Of a stretch of DNA of 64,000 nt, positions 12,601 through 18,899 are shown piece after piece; position 1 is the stretch's first letter, and every line of letters starts with the position of its first letter. The notes beneath the pieces were generated by a model. It had not been told where the DNA came from. It saw only the letters and a program-made list of their open reading frames with translations, and ran no database searches. Both the position numbers and the translations under genes were made by a program. This DNA comes from Pseudomonas sp. NFIX28 (GTDB lineage: Bacteria; Pseudomonadota; Gammaproteobacteria; Pseudomonadales; Pseudomonadaceae): assembly GCF_900107395.1 (NCBI RefSeq), contig NZ_FNPW01000017.1, forward strand, positions 1-64,000, written 5' to 3'.

Positions 12601-13280
12601 TTGCGGTTGAGGATCATCACCGTGCCGTCGGCCTTGAGCGCGCCCAGGATGTGGCTCGGCGAAGTGCTGTTGTCGACGCGGTTGAGCGCGGCCCAATCGG
12701 CGTGCTGCTGGAACTCGACCGTGGTGTCACGGCCGATGTTGAAGGTTTCCCAATTGAGAATCGCCTTGTCGGCGGTCTGCTTGATCGACACCAGCGCCTT
12801 GCCGTTGGCATCGGTCTGCACCGGCCCCTCGGCGTTGACGAACAGCGGCTTGCCGTCGGCCCCCAGCAACACATTCAGGCCATTGCCCCCCAGGCCGTTG
12901 TGCACGGTCTGCGGGCCGTTCAGCGCCGCGGCGCGCCCGGCGGCCTGCGCAGCCTGCTGGGCGGCGATGGCGGCCACGGTGTTGTTGAGGTTGCTCATCG
13001 AGCGTTGCAGCTGATTGTTGACCCGCTGCTGTTGCGCCAGGGGCGGCGGCGTCCCGGCCGGCTGCGCCACCGATGGACGCCCGGCACCGGCGCCCGGATT
13101 CGCGCCCATGGCGCCGAACCAGCCCGAACTGAAGGCCTGGGGCTGCGCCGCCTGGGCCGTGCCGGCAAGCATCAGCAGGGCCATGGCCTGCGCCAGAGGC
13201 TTGAGCCGCAGCACCGGCTGTCCATGGGCGGCAGAGGCGTTGATGAGTCGGGAAACAGGCAGATTCGGCTCAGAGCGCAT
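609..13280 (-). CDS. pdtA: giant TpsA exoprotein, filamentous-haemagglutinin family (PdtA)
   Basis: A 4223-aa secreted or surface protein of a two-partner secretion system. The ATG at 13280 is chosen because AAGGA lies 10 nt upstream; the frame is open to 13400. It has an extended TpsA signal peptide ending about AGTAQA. A TPS (haemagglutination activity) domain follows at about residues 100-350, with ILNWETFNIG and NRNGVVFSGSSQVNV. Then come more than 2500 residues of Gly/Ala/Ser/Asp-rich beta-helix repeats. A proline-rich segment lies near residues 2770-2950. A 37-residue cysteine-containing duplication lies near 3017-3094. The C-terminal region is of the type annotated as DUF3739. Pdt stands for phosphate-depletion-regulated TPS in P. 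aeruginosa, where PdtA contributes to virulence. Export by PdtB at the left edge is expected. Function in this host (adhesion or competition) is inferred only. Confidence 0.9.
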   Translation of the reverse strand: MRSEPNLPVSRLINASAAHGQPVLRLKPLAQAMALLMLAGTAQAAQPQAFSSGWFGAMGANPGAGAGRPSVAQPAGTPPPLAQQQRVNNQLQRSMSNLNNTVAAIAAQQAAQAAGRAAALNGPQTVHNGLGGNGLNVLLGADGKPLFVNAEGPVQTDANGKALVSIKQTADKAILNWETFNIGRDTTVEFQQHADWAALNRVDNSTSPSHILGALKADGTVMILNRNGVVFSGSSQVNVRNLVAAATTISDEQFNNRGLFSASDSAPTFSDAAGKVLVEQGALLQTHTPGSSTSSGGYVLLLGKEVDNAGSITTPRGQAVLAAGDSFVIKKGYSTDGNPTSTTRGNEVFVAGSGKASNHGSIQAATGDITLSAQQVLQKGLVLSSTSVDARGTLHLNARGSDAQVTLGEGSTSAILIDSGTALDSQRDGLLTPALNQAGNATPADTYRRDQSLVEIVSGGSVDFQGGSITLATGGQVAVNAGQRSLVRDGAVIDVSGAVGVKVAMESNSVKVNIQGNEQRDASVNRDSKNLNSNDVWVDTRELVLVPAGTNGYATDRWYTAGGLLEVGGYLGTQPHNVGEWMAQGGSVLLGGNEVVTRQGSQINLSGGTLDVQDGMIRQTWLRAADGRLFELSKAPGDILYSGLYKGFEEHSVRWDQTAYHYNPLIAPRERFEQGYSVGRDAGRLQVSTRNAVLEGQIVADTFQGDRQTQAPRAGLDGYQQGQNAVARGGQLVVGAYMPYYVKDSASLQYALSADANTVKQVVLGQAAAIADGLDLDTVLPDERKGTLLLDANQLNGFQLSSIKVAATGSILVDGALQVSPGGDITLYGPQVQVDADLTAHGGSLALGNVLQQITSNGKLDTTLAATGGKRATLTVGSGVRLDASGLWSNLLLDPADGSRLPYLDGGSISLRSSADVALESGSLIDVSSGAALMSDGKTRAGKGGNVTLAANANSAAAIGTLTLDGELRGYGVDGGGTLSLQSGKVLIGERAADTAADTLVLAPQFFDKGFAAYDITGNQGLKVADGAQVEVTQPVYLLGDRARSTTTGADPASALERWLPELYQEDPIKAVLGQRQGASISLRAGTARSSAADMASTQLVVGKGAAISVDPGQSIALGSIGQLTVDGALNAWGGTITLSGIQVAPDVAEAVESAGHGRSIWVGEQAVLDVAARAATATDALRRRYGKVDAGGSIVIGGQIDPQTGIASAANQFVVVREGARLEASGAQAMVDVAGQGPVAIASGGGSISLASNNGLYLDGSFSAHAGGSGAAGGSLNVALETPLYRTNASQRVRQAREMVVGQTSADSLLLSGAGPEAAQGALTYGHARLGLDKVQVGGFDNLSLLSNGLISFDGALSLSLGQSLQLYAGALALNDGAATGSRVQLAAPYVRLAGVGAVDAPDRSMRPTVQGGVSTQASTGSLLVTAGNVLDIRDGVSIGAHGTTASGLSQAIDRGAFDDTQLISQGDLRFLASTVNTRNTNLSTQADLRLAAAQIYPATGAVAQVLAGYRGIDLDYDPDRTLSIGRTGNADPAQPYSVFGKLTLGAAVIEQGGVLRSPLGNISLGTQEGILRYTKQLSLLPGSLTSVSAAGLTLPYGGTVDGVTWRFDGKQVDLLGVGGTSSNANLVVGAQLLGQSIEVQQGAVLDLSGGGQLLGAAFVSGRGGSTDARYNPLVQFGADGRFTLPGLDTNPVYAIVPGVQASVAPSGGEAGATTPLVGQQISIDAGVPGLPAGTYTLLPSTYALLPGAFRVEVNGRIAPFGAGAVSGSAAMSNGSWSSAGRLSIAQTGIQDALSRQVILTPAAVLRSYSQYNETRYADFVRSDAARQGVPRAALEADGKTLRVSLIAGQSGSPSGFEFAGVARSAVAEGGFGASLEVMSSGSAIEILPAGATASGNGVAFHADDLNAIGTARMSIGGAPTVVYGQGGNFVGFDTNGVAESVTLRQGVTLSAPEVFLVSGRPNGAIRIEQGASINTLGRGDAAYDSTDGFIYQPGVRSVLAVSNGVLQMLAPTEGDISRGPGSILIGDCAQAACQGETTLYSQGTIAFATTNTFRLGDAVRYGTRHLALAVGGINVGSPEALAAAQARNALPSGLTLNQDVMNRLLRGDIASGAPALETLSLTAGQSLNFYGSTTLSTLDGNGQSMLDNLMLSTPAIYGAGAAGDVALIQTGNLIWNGAAGTPAAVIANGAGTGSGTLEIQARRIEFGYGPNTQPDPLADYARLALGFANVNLSASERLTANHKGSLAVYQSQGAYEAGKGFTYSGGNLNISTPLLTGEAGSVNRLTAGGDLRLSRAPGQQAALPAIDSLGAEVLLAGNNVELDSAVVLPSGKLTVNAEHALNLTDSAQLDLAGRQVTFNEVSQYSWGGDVILQSREGDIRQAAGSRIDLSAENNHGGNLKVLAVGEGGGQVDLQGQLLGASSGHYDAGGTLVPYKAGSVDIRAQTLGDFAALNQRLNQGQVFGARSFQIKRGDLSIGNELKAGEVNVSVDNGQLTVLGSIDASGERVGSIRLAASQGLTLAGSSVLDVHGTALRVDSYGKIIDSPNRALVELNSGQGQLTLADGARIDLRHGTSVAAGTAPGQYDGQARGTLELNAPRLDASDPTLGDIAIDASGRLNILGARSIAVNGTARYTDAPEGTAPAASGRPYQVIDQAYLDAKHQDSQRFIDNALGNAGLMNGKLAGLNNASYADAFHLRPGLEIVTQGDLVISGDLDLSGYRYTSVNPHAQKTAVYGSGEPGNLVIRAGGNLDIYGSINDGFAPPPPTPDDAGWILTPGRQAFGGDVVVPGPGVTLADGSLFPPGKTLNYALPIKPVRLAQGTLLPVEATLQAALELPAGTVLQAAVRDSAGNQVYAAGTLIREAVTLASGMTLDAGTRLPVAASLGAMTWPAGVPLPSRDSFGPNDPDGVQLAGSLVLKVGALIPSETDIKLPSGVISVPLRTVTGGRQGSNWAVAPLLPEGSLSWSMRLVSGADTQAADTRALKPVMAGDLTLADTHYAVFEGHETIIIPGTPERPGGAWFWSDLGVLIDPSFIEGTRVSPADESWCVDGLCNRFNYVWSDLGVLIDPSFIEGTPVTAEYESWCSDGLCVSLGEAIPGTPEQVIVGPVNKVVPVTQNFSVLRTGTGDLDLLAAGNVAMQSLYGLYTAGASSASRAGTGAPGFDQPRSRIADGSVLGSGAATYEGLVSEDSGSPYAAWYPDQGGNLLLRMGGTLTGDIISDYSLPRNENARVQRPSANLANWLWRQGSGDTQGMTPIPTSWWINYGTYVPAKGTVNAINPESESIGKMPVLMGFTGIGTLGGGNLTVDVGGDAGMLARRGSADGQSSPRSQGLALAVASTGRVGADGQLILTGGGDLDLRVGGDLNPGLAARASIRNNSDSVESVDYTQQSLNLNGVLSNLRGALNMQTGQLGGIALRYGSLPLENDARETRAYDPFQASLGTATGGMTLMLGDTAANLTTRGDLVLAGTGDPGRVASENSSAFTYQGTTYGAGGYGWFSLWTDRTAINLFSAGGNLTPSVQTGALRSTSVPVPGQNYSTTDGRFIFPSQLTTVAASGSIFLGSSALGASTPSAPNYSLLLAPSHNGRLDLLAGDSIYAGGYSVNRSGADLDTLPTPFRPAFAGWDAARSLIVSNLSSDAIAPTISELSLFAFGANTASAYSAIQSSRLYAAQGDIVGLRGGEILSFTSGSRLGQTWYEAAGPVWMKAGRDIVNSGTALGEGTGIPSIIASSLGDYSGAGTSSGNLFVHNNPNDISIVSAGRDLLFSSFNVAGPGTLEISAGRNILMQDKASVSSLGPVVAGDSRPGASIVMQAGVGAAGLDYLKFVTPYLDPINQAQAGVPLAEQRGKVAKSYEAQLLQWLKERFAFEGSGDEARGYFASLPAEQQRVFARRVYFEELREGGREYNDANGPRFGSFLRSRSAIASLLPATDVAGNPIVYDGDITMYGGAGVHTLFGGDIQMLTPGGQQVFGIEGEAPPATAGVITQGAGDIQLYSQGSILLGQSRVMTTFGGSILGWSNAGDINAGRGSKTTVIYTPPKRIYDNWGNVTLSSNVPSSGAGIATLAPIAEVPAGDIDLLAPLGTIDAGEAGIRVSGNVNIFALQVVNAANIQTQGKSSGIPVVASVNTGALTSASSAASSATQAAEDVARQQQAAARQNMPSVFSVQVLSFGQERLAPTQDGASRANPGYNPDSPVQVLGAGPLSDQARQQLTDEEQRQLSL
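4007..4230 (-). repeat. tandem 37-codon repeat inside pdtA
   Basis: Two copies 111 bp apart, sharing for example AAGCTCGGGTCGATCAACAC at 4066 and 4177. Each encodes WSDLGVLIDPSFIEGT followed about 10 residues later by a SWCxDGLC motif. These are among the very few cysteines in this 4223-residue protein. Confidence 0.85.
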
Positions 13281-13428
13281 CACTTGCAGATCCTTTTTAC
13301 GGTTCGGGCGAATGGCGGGTGCAACGGTCGCCGCAACAACACTCGCGGGGTTACTGCTAAGGCGGTTATGGGCCGGCGCGACCGAACTCTTGTCATGCAA
13401 AGTTCATCTGCGCGACAACAGCCGGAAA

Positions 13429-13463
13429 CGAGAAAGCCGGCAATGACCTGGGCCATTGCCGGC
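13429..13463 (-). terminator. Rho-independent terminator after lapA
   Basis: A 10-bp perfect stem, GCCGGCAATG/CATTGCCGGC (13436-13463), with an 8-nt loop. On the minus strand it is followed by TTTCTCGTTT. It lies about 30 nt after the lapA stop and upstream of pdtA, so pdtA needs its own promoter within 13281-13428. Confidence 0.8.
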
Positions 13464-13493
13464 GGTTACGCGGACCCTGCCGATGGCGAGGTA

Positions 13494-14660
13494 TCAGGAA
13501 GGACGGCCAATGCCGTTGCAGACGTTGGTGTTGCCGACGCGCAGGGCGCTGGTGCTGTTGTAGAAGGTGCTGTGTACCGCGGCCTGCCAGGTAGCCGACA
13601 GCGGGATGAAGGAATGGCTCGACACCGCGCCGTTGTTGACACCGGTGTAGTGGGCATTGAGGAAGTTGCGGATGCGCAGGTTGTCACCGGCGTCCTTGTA
13701 GCACTGGCTGAAGATCAGGTTGGTGTAGCCAACGATCGGGTAGCCGGTGCTTGGGTTGACGAAGGTTGGTACCCAATCCAGCGGGTTGGCCGGGTTCTTG
13801 CCGCTGGCCGGGTTGGTCGGTGGCAGCGCGGTGTCCAGGGTGATCTGCACGTTGACTTGAGTCGGCAGGAAACCGTTGACGGTGGCGACCTTGGCCGCGT
13901 TGTTGAATTCGGCGAAGTCAGGGCTGACGTAGCCGATGGCGCCGTTGGTGCTGGCCACGGTGGAAGCGATCGCGCCGCTACCGGAAACGCCGATGTAGGT
14001 CGAGCCGGCTGGAGCGTTGGTGGCCGGGTTGAAGCCCACGGCAGTGGTGAAGTTGTTGCTGGCGCCAGGCACCGAAGTAGGCTTCACGGCCTTCAGGTGA
14101 GTGGTGAAGATCTCGGTGGTACCGCTGCCGTCGGTGCGATAGACGACCTTGATCGGCAGGTTTGGACCGGCAACGCCGGAGAAGACGATTTGATTCCAGT
14201 TGGTAATCTTGCCCGAGAAGATATCGGCCAGTTGAGCACTGGTGAGGTTCAGCGAGGTTTGGCCAGCAATGTTGTAAGGCACAGTCACCGAAGTGGCTTC
14301 GGCCGGGATCTGGATCAAAGGACCGAAAGTGGCACGGCCTTTGTCGGCGCTGGCGTTGTAGGCGTTAAGTTCAGTCAGGCTGACGATCGAATCGCTACCG
14401 GCGTAGTCAACGTTGATGCCAGCAGCCAGGTTGAACTTGGTGGAGTCGTTGTTGAAGAAAGCCTGCTTGCCTGCACCGCTGCCCACGCCGATGTAAGGGT
14501 TAAAGCCAGGAGTCGAGGAAGCCAGGATGCCGGTACCGGCGGTGGTGCCGTACAGGTTTTGCGGCAGAGTGGCACCGCCACCCACAACAGCCGCCATCGA
14601 TTGGGCGGAAGCCAGGGCCGCTACGGCCAGGGAAGCTGCGATCAAAGTGCGCTTAAACAT
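13494..14660 (-). CDS. lapA: DING/PstS-like secreted phosphatase, LapA-type, probable Hxc substrate
   Basis: A 388-aa PstS-superfamily protein of the DING branch. In P. aeruginosa, LapA of this family is a low-molecular-weight alkaline phosphatase secreted by the Hxc type II system, encoded directly beside hxcS as here. The signal peptide (about residues 1-23) ends SAQSMA. The mature N-terminus begins AVVGGGATLPQNLYG, where the classical family has DINGGGATLPQ. Phosphate-loop features are visible: GSGAGKQAF, YAGSDS and YRTDGSGTTEIFTTHL. Two cysteines near the C-terminus (SQCYKDAG, NVCNGIG) probably form a disulphide. The start has AGGAG 8 nt upstream. Family is certain. Phosphatase activity and Hxc export are inferred from synteny. 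A pure phosphate-binding role is the alternative. Confidence 0.85.
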   Translation of the reverse strand: MFKRTLIAASLAVAALASAQSMAAVVGGGATLPQNLYGTTAGTGILASSTPGFNPYIGVGSGAGKQAFFNNDSTKFNLAAGINVDYAGSDSIVSLTELNAYNASADKGRATFGPLIQIPAEATSVTVPYNIAGQTSLNLTSAQLADIFSGKITNWNQIVFSGVAGPNLPIKVVYRTDGSGTTEIFTTHLKAVKPTSVPGASNNFTTAVGFNPATNAPAGSTYIGVSGSGAIASTVASTNGAIGYVSPDFAEFNNAAKVATVNGFLPTQVNVQITLDTALPPTNPASGKNPANPLDWVPTFVNPSTGYPIVGYTNLIFSQCYKDAGDNLRIRNFLNAHYTGVNNGAVSSHSFIPLSATWQAAVHSTFYNSTSALRVGNTNVCNGIGRPS

Positions 14661-14791
14661 GAAGAATCTCCTTTCGTCGTGTGTATACGGAGGTCAATGG
14701 TTCTTGCATGACGCCATGGCGCTCAGATCCTCTGCCCTGCTCCGTGAGCGTTGTGCGGGGTGAGGCCATGGGAAGAAGTTCGCAGTTTCCG

Positions 14792-14809
14792 GTGACAGAT
14801 AAAGGAAAA
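14792..14809 (-). promoter_or_regulatory. candidate degenerate Pho box upstream of lapA
   Basis: The minus strand reads TTTTCCTTTATCTGTCAC. One half-site, CTGTCAC, is near-consensus. The preceding 11-nt phase, TTTTCCT, matches CTGTCAT at 4 of 7 positions, with an A/T-rich spacer. It sits about 130 bp before the lapA start. Matched by eye only. Confidence 0.3.
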
Positions 14810-15073
14810 AACCTCGGGAGAAAGCGCTTGATTTTCAAAAACTTTCTCGGGTGTTCGCAGGCTCTGGCGCGGGCTTTCCAGCGCAGGTGACAGCGAGGTT
14901 GCAGCGGGCTTTTTGCCGGTTCCGGCTGGGTGCGGCGCGGGCCCTGGGCCGGGGGCGATGGGGGTGGTCGTGCATGACAGAACGAGGAACCCGAGTTCGG
15001 CGGATCCGGCGCTCGGGTGGCGTGGCGTGACCGAGAAAAACGTTGAGGCGCCTATGCCGTTAATCCTGGCAAA

Positions 15074-15147
15074 CCACGTGCTCAGGTTTGGCGAGGACTG
15101 CGTCCCCGAGCGCAGCCTCGCTACGCTTGGCAGCGGCTACAGGTATT
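15074..15147. repeat. dispersed repeat with REP half-site
   Basis: CTCAGGTTTGGCGAGGACTG followed by a GCAGCCTCGCT...GGCAGCGGCTACAG half-palindrome. A close relative lies at about 26905-26988. Apart from this, the REP pair at 15183 and the Pho-box candidate, the 14661-15287 gap shows nothing I can support. Confidence 0.6.
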
Positions 15148-15182
15148 TGCGGGCGCCGGTCGATGATAGAAAAATCCACGCT

Positions 15183-15264
15183 CCGCGGGAGCGAGGCTTG
15201 CCCGCGATCCAGGCGACGCGACTCGTCTGACCCGACGCCATCGCGAGCAAGCTTCGCTCCTACA
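15183..15264. repeat. REP-type inverted pair (GAGCGAGGCTTGCCCGCGA / TCGCGAGCAAGCTTCGCTCC)
   Basis: Two inverted REP arms about 30 bp apart, directly downstream of the hxcS stop. It could form a long hairpin and act as the transcript 3' end, because no ordinary terminator is visible here. Confidence 0.8.
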
Positions 15265-15287
15265 GAAGTCCGCGAATCCATGCACCT

Positions 15288-16499
15288 TTATTGCACCAAC
15301 TGGTTGATCTCGATGATCGGCAGCAGCACCGCCATGACGATCACCAGCACCACCCCGCCCATGACCACGATCATCAGTGGTTCGAGCAAGGCGGTCATGC
15401 CCATGGCGCGGCGTTCGATGTCGCGGGACAGGGTTTGCGCGGCGCGTTCGAGCATCGGTGGCAGAGCACCGGTTTTTTCGCCGCTGGCGATCAGGTGGAT
15501 CAGCACCGGCGGGAAGACTTTTTCCACCCGCAGCGCGGCGGCCAGGTTGACGCCTTCGCGGACCTTGGCGGTGGCGTCGCTGACGCTCTGGCTCAGGCGG
15601 TCGTTGGACAAAGTTTGGCGCGCCGCTTCCAGGGCGCGCAGCAGCGGCACCCCGGCTCCGCCGAGGATCGCCAGGGTCGAGGCGAAGCGCGCGGTGTTCA
15701 GGCCCAGCACGAAACGCCCGATCAGCGGCAGGCGCAGCACCCGGCTGTGCCAGTTCAAGCGGGCCTGGGGGTTGCGCAGGTACAGGCGCCAGCCCCAGAA
15801 GCCGCCGGCCAGCACACCGAAACACAGCCAGCCCCAGGCGCGGATGAAATCGCTGGCGTTGAGCATCGCCAGGGTCAGCCCCGGCAGGTCCTGGCGCGCC
15901 TGGGAAAAGGCGCTGACCACCTGCGGCACCACGTAGCTGAGCAGGAAGATCACGATGCCCACCGAGACCAGCCCGACCACGCCGGGGTAGATAAAGGCGG
16001 TGAGAATCTTGCCGCGCAAATTGTTGCGTTCCTCGATGTAGTCGGCCAGGCGCTCCATGACCTGGGCCAGGTCGCCCGACTCTTCGCCGGCGGCGATCAG
16101 CGCCCGGTAGATGTCCGGAAAGTCCCGTGGCCGCGCCGCCAGGGCTTCGGCCAGGCGCATGCCACTACGCACATCGGCGCGCACCGCGCTCAAGGTCTGG
16201 GCGATGTGCTTTTTTTCCGCCTGTTCGACCGTGGCGCTCAGCGCCGCCTCCAAAGGCAGGCTGGCGCCCAGCAGGCTGGCCAATTGGCGCGTGGCCCAGG
16301 CCAGGTCGTTGTCCGACAGCTTGGCGCTGAACAGGCTGCCGCCACCGGCCTTGGGCGCACTGCTCTCGACCTGCACCAGCAAGGCCGTCAGCCCACGACT
16401 GCGCAGCACGCCGAAAGCGGCGCTCTGGCTGTCGGCTTCCAGGTGGCCGGACTCGATCTTGCCGAGGGCGTCGGCGGCTTCGTAGCGGTAGCGATTCAT
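15288..16499 (-). CDS. hxcS: type II secretion inner-membrane platform protein GspF family (HxcS)
   Basis: A 403-aa polytopic protein that anchors the secretion ATPase at the inner membrane. It has two tandem GspF/T2SSF domains, each with the family pattern (LASLLGASLPLEAAL; LAILGGAGVPLLRAL; SGEKTGALPPML). Membrane segments lie near residues 165-195, 220-240 and at the C-terminus (ALLEPLMIVVMGGVVLVIVM). Length is normal. The ATG shares one base with the hxcR stop (TGATG), so it is translationally coupled to hxcR. It is the last gene of the hxc run before lapA. Confidence 0.93.
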   Translation of the reverse strand: MNRYRYEAADALGKIESGHLEADSQSAAFGVLRSRGLTALLVQVESSAPKAGGGSLFSAKLSDNDLAWATRQLASLLGASLPLEAALSATVEQAEKKHIAQTLSAVRADVRSGMRLAEALAARPRDFPDIYRALIAAGEESGDLAQVMERLADYIEERNNLRGKILTAFIYPGVVGLVSVGIVIFLLSYVVPQVVSAFSQARQDLPGLTLAMLNASDFIRAWGWLCFGVLAGGFWGWRLYLRNPQARLNWHSRVLRLPLIGRFVLGLNTARFASTLAILGGAGVPLLRALEAARQTLSNDRLSQSVSDATAKVREGVNLAAALRVEKVFPPVLIHLIASGEKTGALPPMLERAAQTLSRDIERRAMGMTALLEPLMIVVMGGVVLVIVMAVLLPIIEINQLVQ

Positions 16500-17920
16500 C
16501 AGGCGTCCCGGGTTACGCGCAGGATTTCTTCAGGGGCGGTGGCGCCGCTGCGCACCCAGCGCTCGCCGTCCTCGCGCATGCTCAACATCCCGGCGCGCCG
16601 TGCGGCGGCCCGCAGCGCCTGCTCGTCGGCGCCCTGGTGGATCAGGCTGCGAATGTCGTCGTCGATGCAGAACAGCTCGTGGATGCCGGTGCGTCCGCTG
16701 TAGCCGACCTGGTTGCAGGCCGGGCAGCCCACCGGGCGCCAGGTGCCGGGGGCGGTCGGGTCGGGTTCCTTGCAGTGCGGGCACAGCCGTCGCACCAGGC
16801 GCTGGGCCAGCACCCCGAGCATCGACGAGGCCAGCAGGAACGGCTCGACGCCCATGTCGATCAGGCGGTTGACCGCCGACACCGCATCGTTGGTGTGCAG
16901 GGTCGCCAGCACCAGGTGCCCAGTGAGCGACGCCTGCACGGCGATCTGCGCGGTTTCCAGGTCGCGGATCTCGCCGATCATGATGATGTCCGGGTCCTGG
17001 CGCAGGATCGCGCGCAAGGCCAGGGCGAAGGTCATGTCGATCTTGGCGTTGACCTGGATCTGGCTGATGCCCGGCAGGTCGTACTCCACCGGGTCTTCGA
17101 CAGTGAGGATATTGCTGGTGCTGGCATCCAGCCGCGCCAGGGCGGCGTAGAGGCTGGTGGTCTTGCCGCTGCCGGTGGGGCCGGTGACCAGCACGATGCC
17201 GTGGGGCTGGCGGATCAGGTGGTCGAGCTTGCCCAGCAGCTGTGTGTCCATGCCTAAGGTTTCCAGTTGCAGGCGTCCGGCTTGTTTGTCCAGCAGACGC
17301 ATCACCACCCGTTCGCCGTGGCCGGTGGGCACCGTGGACACGCGGATATCGATGGGCCGCCCGGCCACGCGCAAGGCGATGCGGCCGTCCTGGGGCAGGC
17401 GTTTTTCCGCGATGTCGAGCTGGGCCATGATCTTGATCCGCGACACCAGCGCGCCATGCAGCGCCTTGCGCGGCGAAACCACGTCACGCAGCGTGCCGTC
17501 GACCCGGTAGCGCACCACCGAATGGCTTTCAAACGGCTCGATATGGATATCGCTGGCCTCGTCCCGCGCGGCCTGGGTCAGCAAGGCGTTGATCATGCGG
17601 ATCACCGGCGCGCCGTCCTGGGTGTCCAGCAAGTCGGTGATTTCCGGAATGTCCTGCATCAGGCGGTCGAGGTCGACCTCGTTCTCGGCGGCGCCGACCA
17701 CCGCGGCGGCGCTGCCGGTGTCGGAATAGGCGCTGGCCAGCAGGCCGTCGAGTTCCTCGTCGCGCACCCGCTCCAGCAGCGCCGGGCCGAACTGGCGGCG
17801 AACTTCGCTGATCGACCAGCCGGGAGTCGAAGGGCACACCACCAGCACCGGCCCCTGCTCGCCATGGCGCAGGAGGATGCGCTGGGATTTGGCCCAGGCG
17901 TAAGGGAGTTGGGGGTTCAT
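16499..17920 (-). CDS. hxcR: type II secretion traffic ATPase GspE family (HxcR)
   Basis: A 473-aa cytoplasmic ATPase that powers pseudopilus assembly. The N1E domain is followed by the Walker A motif VTGPTGSGKTTS (about residue 245), an Asp box, a Walker B region (DPDIIMIGEIRD, about residue 311) and a His box (HLVLATLHTNDA). A four-cysteine zinc module near residues 380-402 has the form CPHC...CPAC. Length is normal for GspE. GGAG lies just upstream of the ATG. It is separated from hxcQ by almost 1 kb of repeat-rich DNA, whereas in P. aeruginosa the two genes are adjacent. hxcRS may therefore need its own promoter or long read-through. Confidence 0.94.
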   Translation of the reverse strand: MNPQLPYAWAKSQRILLRHGEQGPVLVVCPSTPGWSISEVRRQFGPALLERVRDEELDGLLASAYSDTGSAAAVVGAAENEVDLDRLMQDIPEITDLLDTQDGAPVIRMINALLTQAARDEASDIHIEPFESHSVVRYRVDGTLRDVVSPRKALHGALVSRIKIMAQLDIAEKRLPQDGRIALRVAGRPIDIRVSTVPTGHGERVVMRLLDKQAGRLQLETLGMDTQLLGKLDHLIRQPHGIVLVTGPTGSGKTTSLYAALARLDASTSNILTVEDPVEYDLPGISQIQVNAKIDMTFALALRAILRQDPDIIMIGEIRDLETAQIAVQASLTGHLVLATLHTNDAVSAVNRLIDMGVEPFLLASSMLGVLAQRLVRRLCPHCKEPDPTAPGTWRPVGCPACNQVGYSGRTGIHELFCIDDDIRSLIHQGADEQALRAAARRAGMLSMREDGERWVRSGATAPEEILRVTRDA

Positions 17921-17945
17921 GGGAGTAACTCCGGGGGTTGGCTGT

Positions 17946-18869
17946 GTACAGATCCGGTGCTGCGGTCATGGCCACCTAGGGTTTCGCCCTTATGGCGAGT
18001 CACTTTGAAACCCGGAGTGCCGGCCAACCCAAAGTAACCAAAGGCTCTTAGGCCTCCCGACGGGGCAAGAAAATCAAAAACAACGCGAGGCGACCTGCCG
18101 GTCGGCCTGGATTCAACGGTGTCCCCTGTAGCCGCTGCCGCAGGCTGCGATCGGGCGCGCAGCGCACGCCAGGCCGGGCGGCGCGGTGTATCAGGCGGAT
18201 CGAGGTGGATGGTTTTGCGTCTGCTTCGCAGCCGATCGCAGCCTGCGGCAGCGGCTACAAGAGGCGCATAGACCGCGCTTGGCTTTTGATCCGTCCACCC
18301 TTTTCCCTGAGGCCAAACGCAGGCGTTATGCAGGAAAGTACCCGGCACTAACACCGCAACCCCTGTAGCCGCTGCCGCAGGCTGCGATCGGGCGCGCAGC
18401 GCACGCCAGGCCGGGCGGCGCGGTGTATCAGGCGGATCGAGGTGGATGATTTTGCGTCTGCTTCGCAGCCGATCGCAGCCTGCGGCAGCGGCTACACAAG
18501 GCGCGTACAACGCGCTTGGCTTTTGATCTTGCCTTTGATCCACCCGCCCCTTTCCCAGAGGCCGAACGCAGGCGTTGCGCAGGGGGTAGCGCGGCAGGGA
18601 TGCCGCGCTAGCCGCCCCAGGCCATGGATGGCCTGTGGCGGCGGGCCCCCGGAGCAATGCCGGAGTGAGGGCATGCCGAGCCCTAGCGAGGCACCGAATG
18701 GAGGGGCAAGCGTTTTTGCTTACTTTTTTGGCGTTTGAAAAAAGTGAGTCGCCGTAAGGGCGAAACCGCCAGCAGCCGTGACCGCAGTACCGGATATGTA
18801 CCCCGCCCCCGCCGTAAGGGCAGAACCCTAAGCCGCCGTTACCGCAGCAACGGATATGTACCCCGTCAG
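17946..18869. mobile_element. non-coding element with 61-bp terminal inverted repeats between hxcR and hxcQ
   Basis: 17946-18006 and the reverse complement of 18741-18801 match at 50 of 61 positions by eye. Both carry GTACANATCCGGT, CTGCGGTCA and GGTTTCGCCCTTA blocks. The outer 60 bp of the right end is repeated imperfectly at 18811-18869. Inside are two copies of a 237-bp tandem unit with REP arms and a GC-rich stretch. No transposase frame is credible. It resembles a MITE-like or REP-derived composite. Target-site duplications were not resolved. Confidence 0.6.
18124..18600. repeat. 237-bp tandem duplication with REP-type inverted arms
   Basis: The first unit starts at 18124 and the second at 18361. 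The first about 130 bp of each unit are almost identical. Each begins CCCTGTAGCCGCTGCCGCAG and later contains the inverse arm CTGCGGCAGCGGCTACA. The two arms enclose a GGCGCGCAGCGCACGCCAGG core. The second unit diverges toward its end. Confidence 0.8.
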
Positions 18870-18899
18870 ACACCCGGCGCATAACCACAACAAACGAAC

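Noticed and set aside
13281..13440. TTGTCATGCAAAGTTCAT considered as a Pho box before pdtA.
   Set aside because: Orientation is opposite to pdtA and the second heptamer matches at only about 4 of 7 positions.
4263..14711. Several 600-1050-codon plus-strand frames opposite pdtA and lapA.
   Set aside because: Repetitive, high-GC shadow frames with no ribosome site, signal peptide or recognisable fold. pdtA on the other strand is clearly real.
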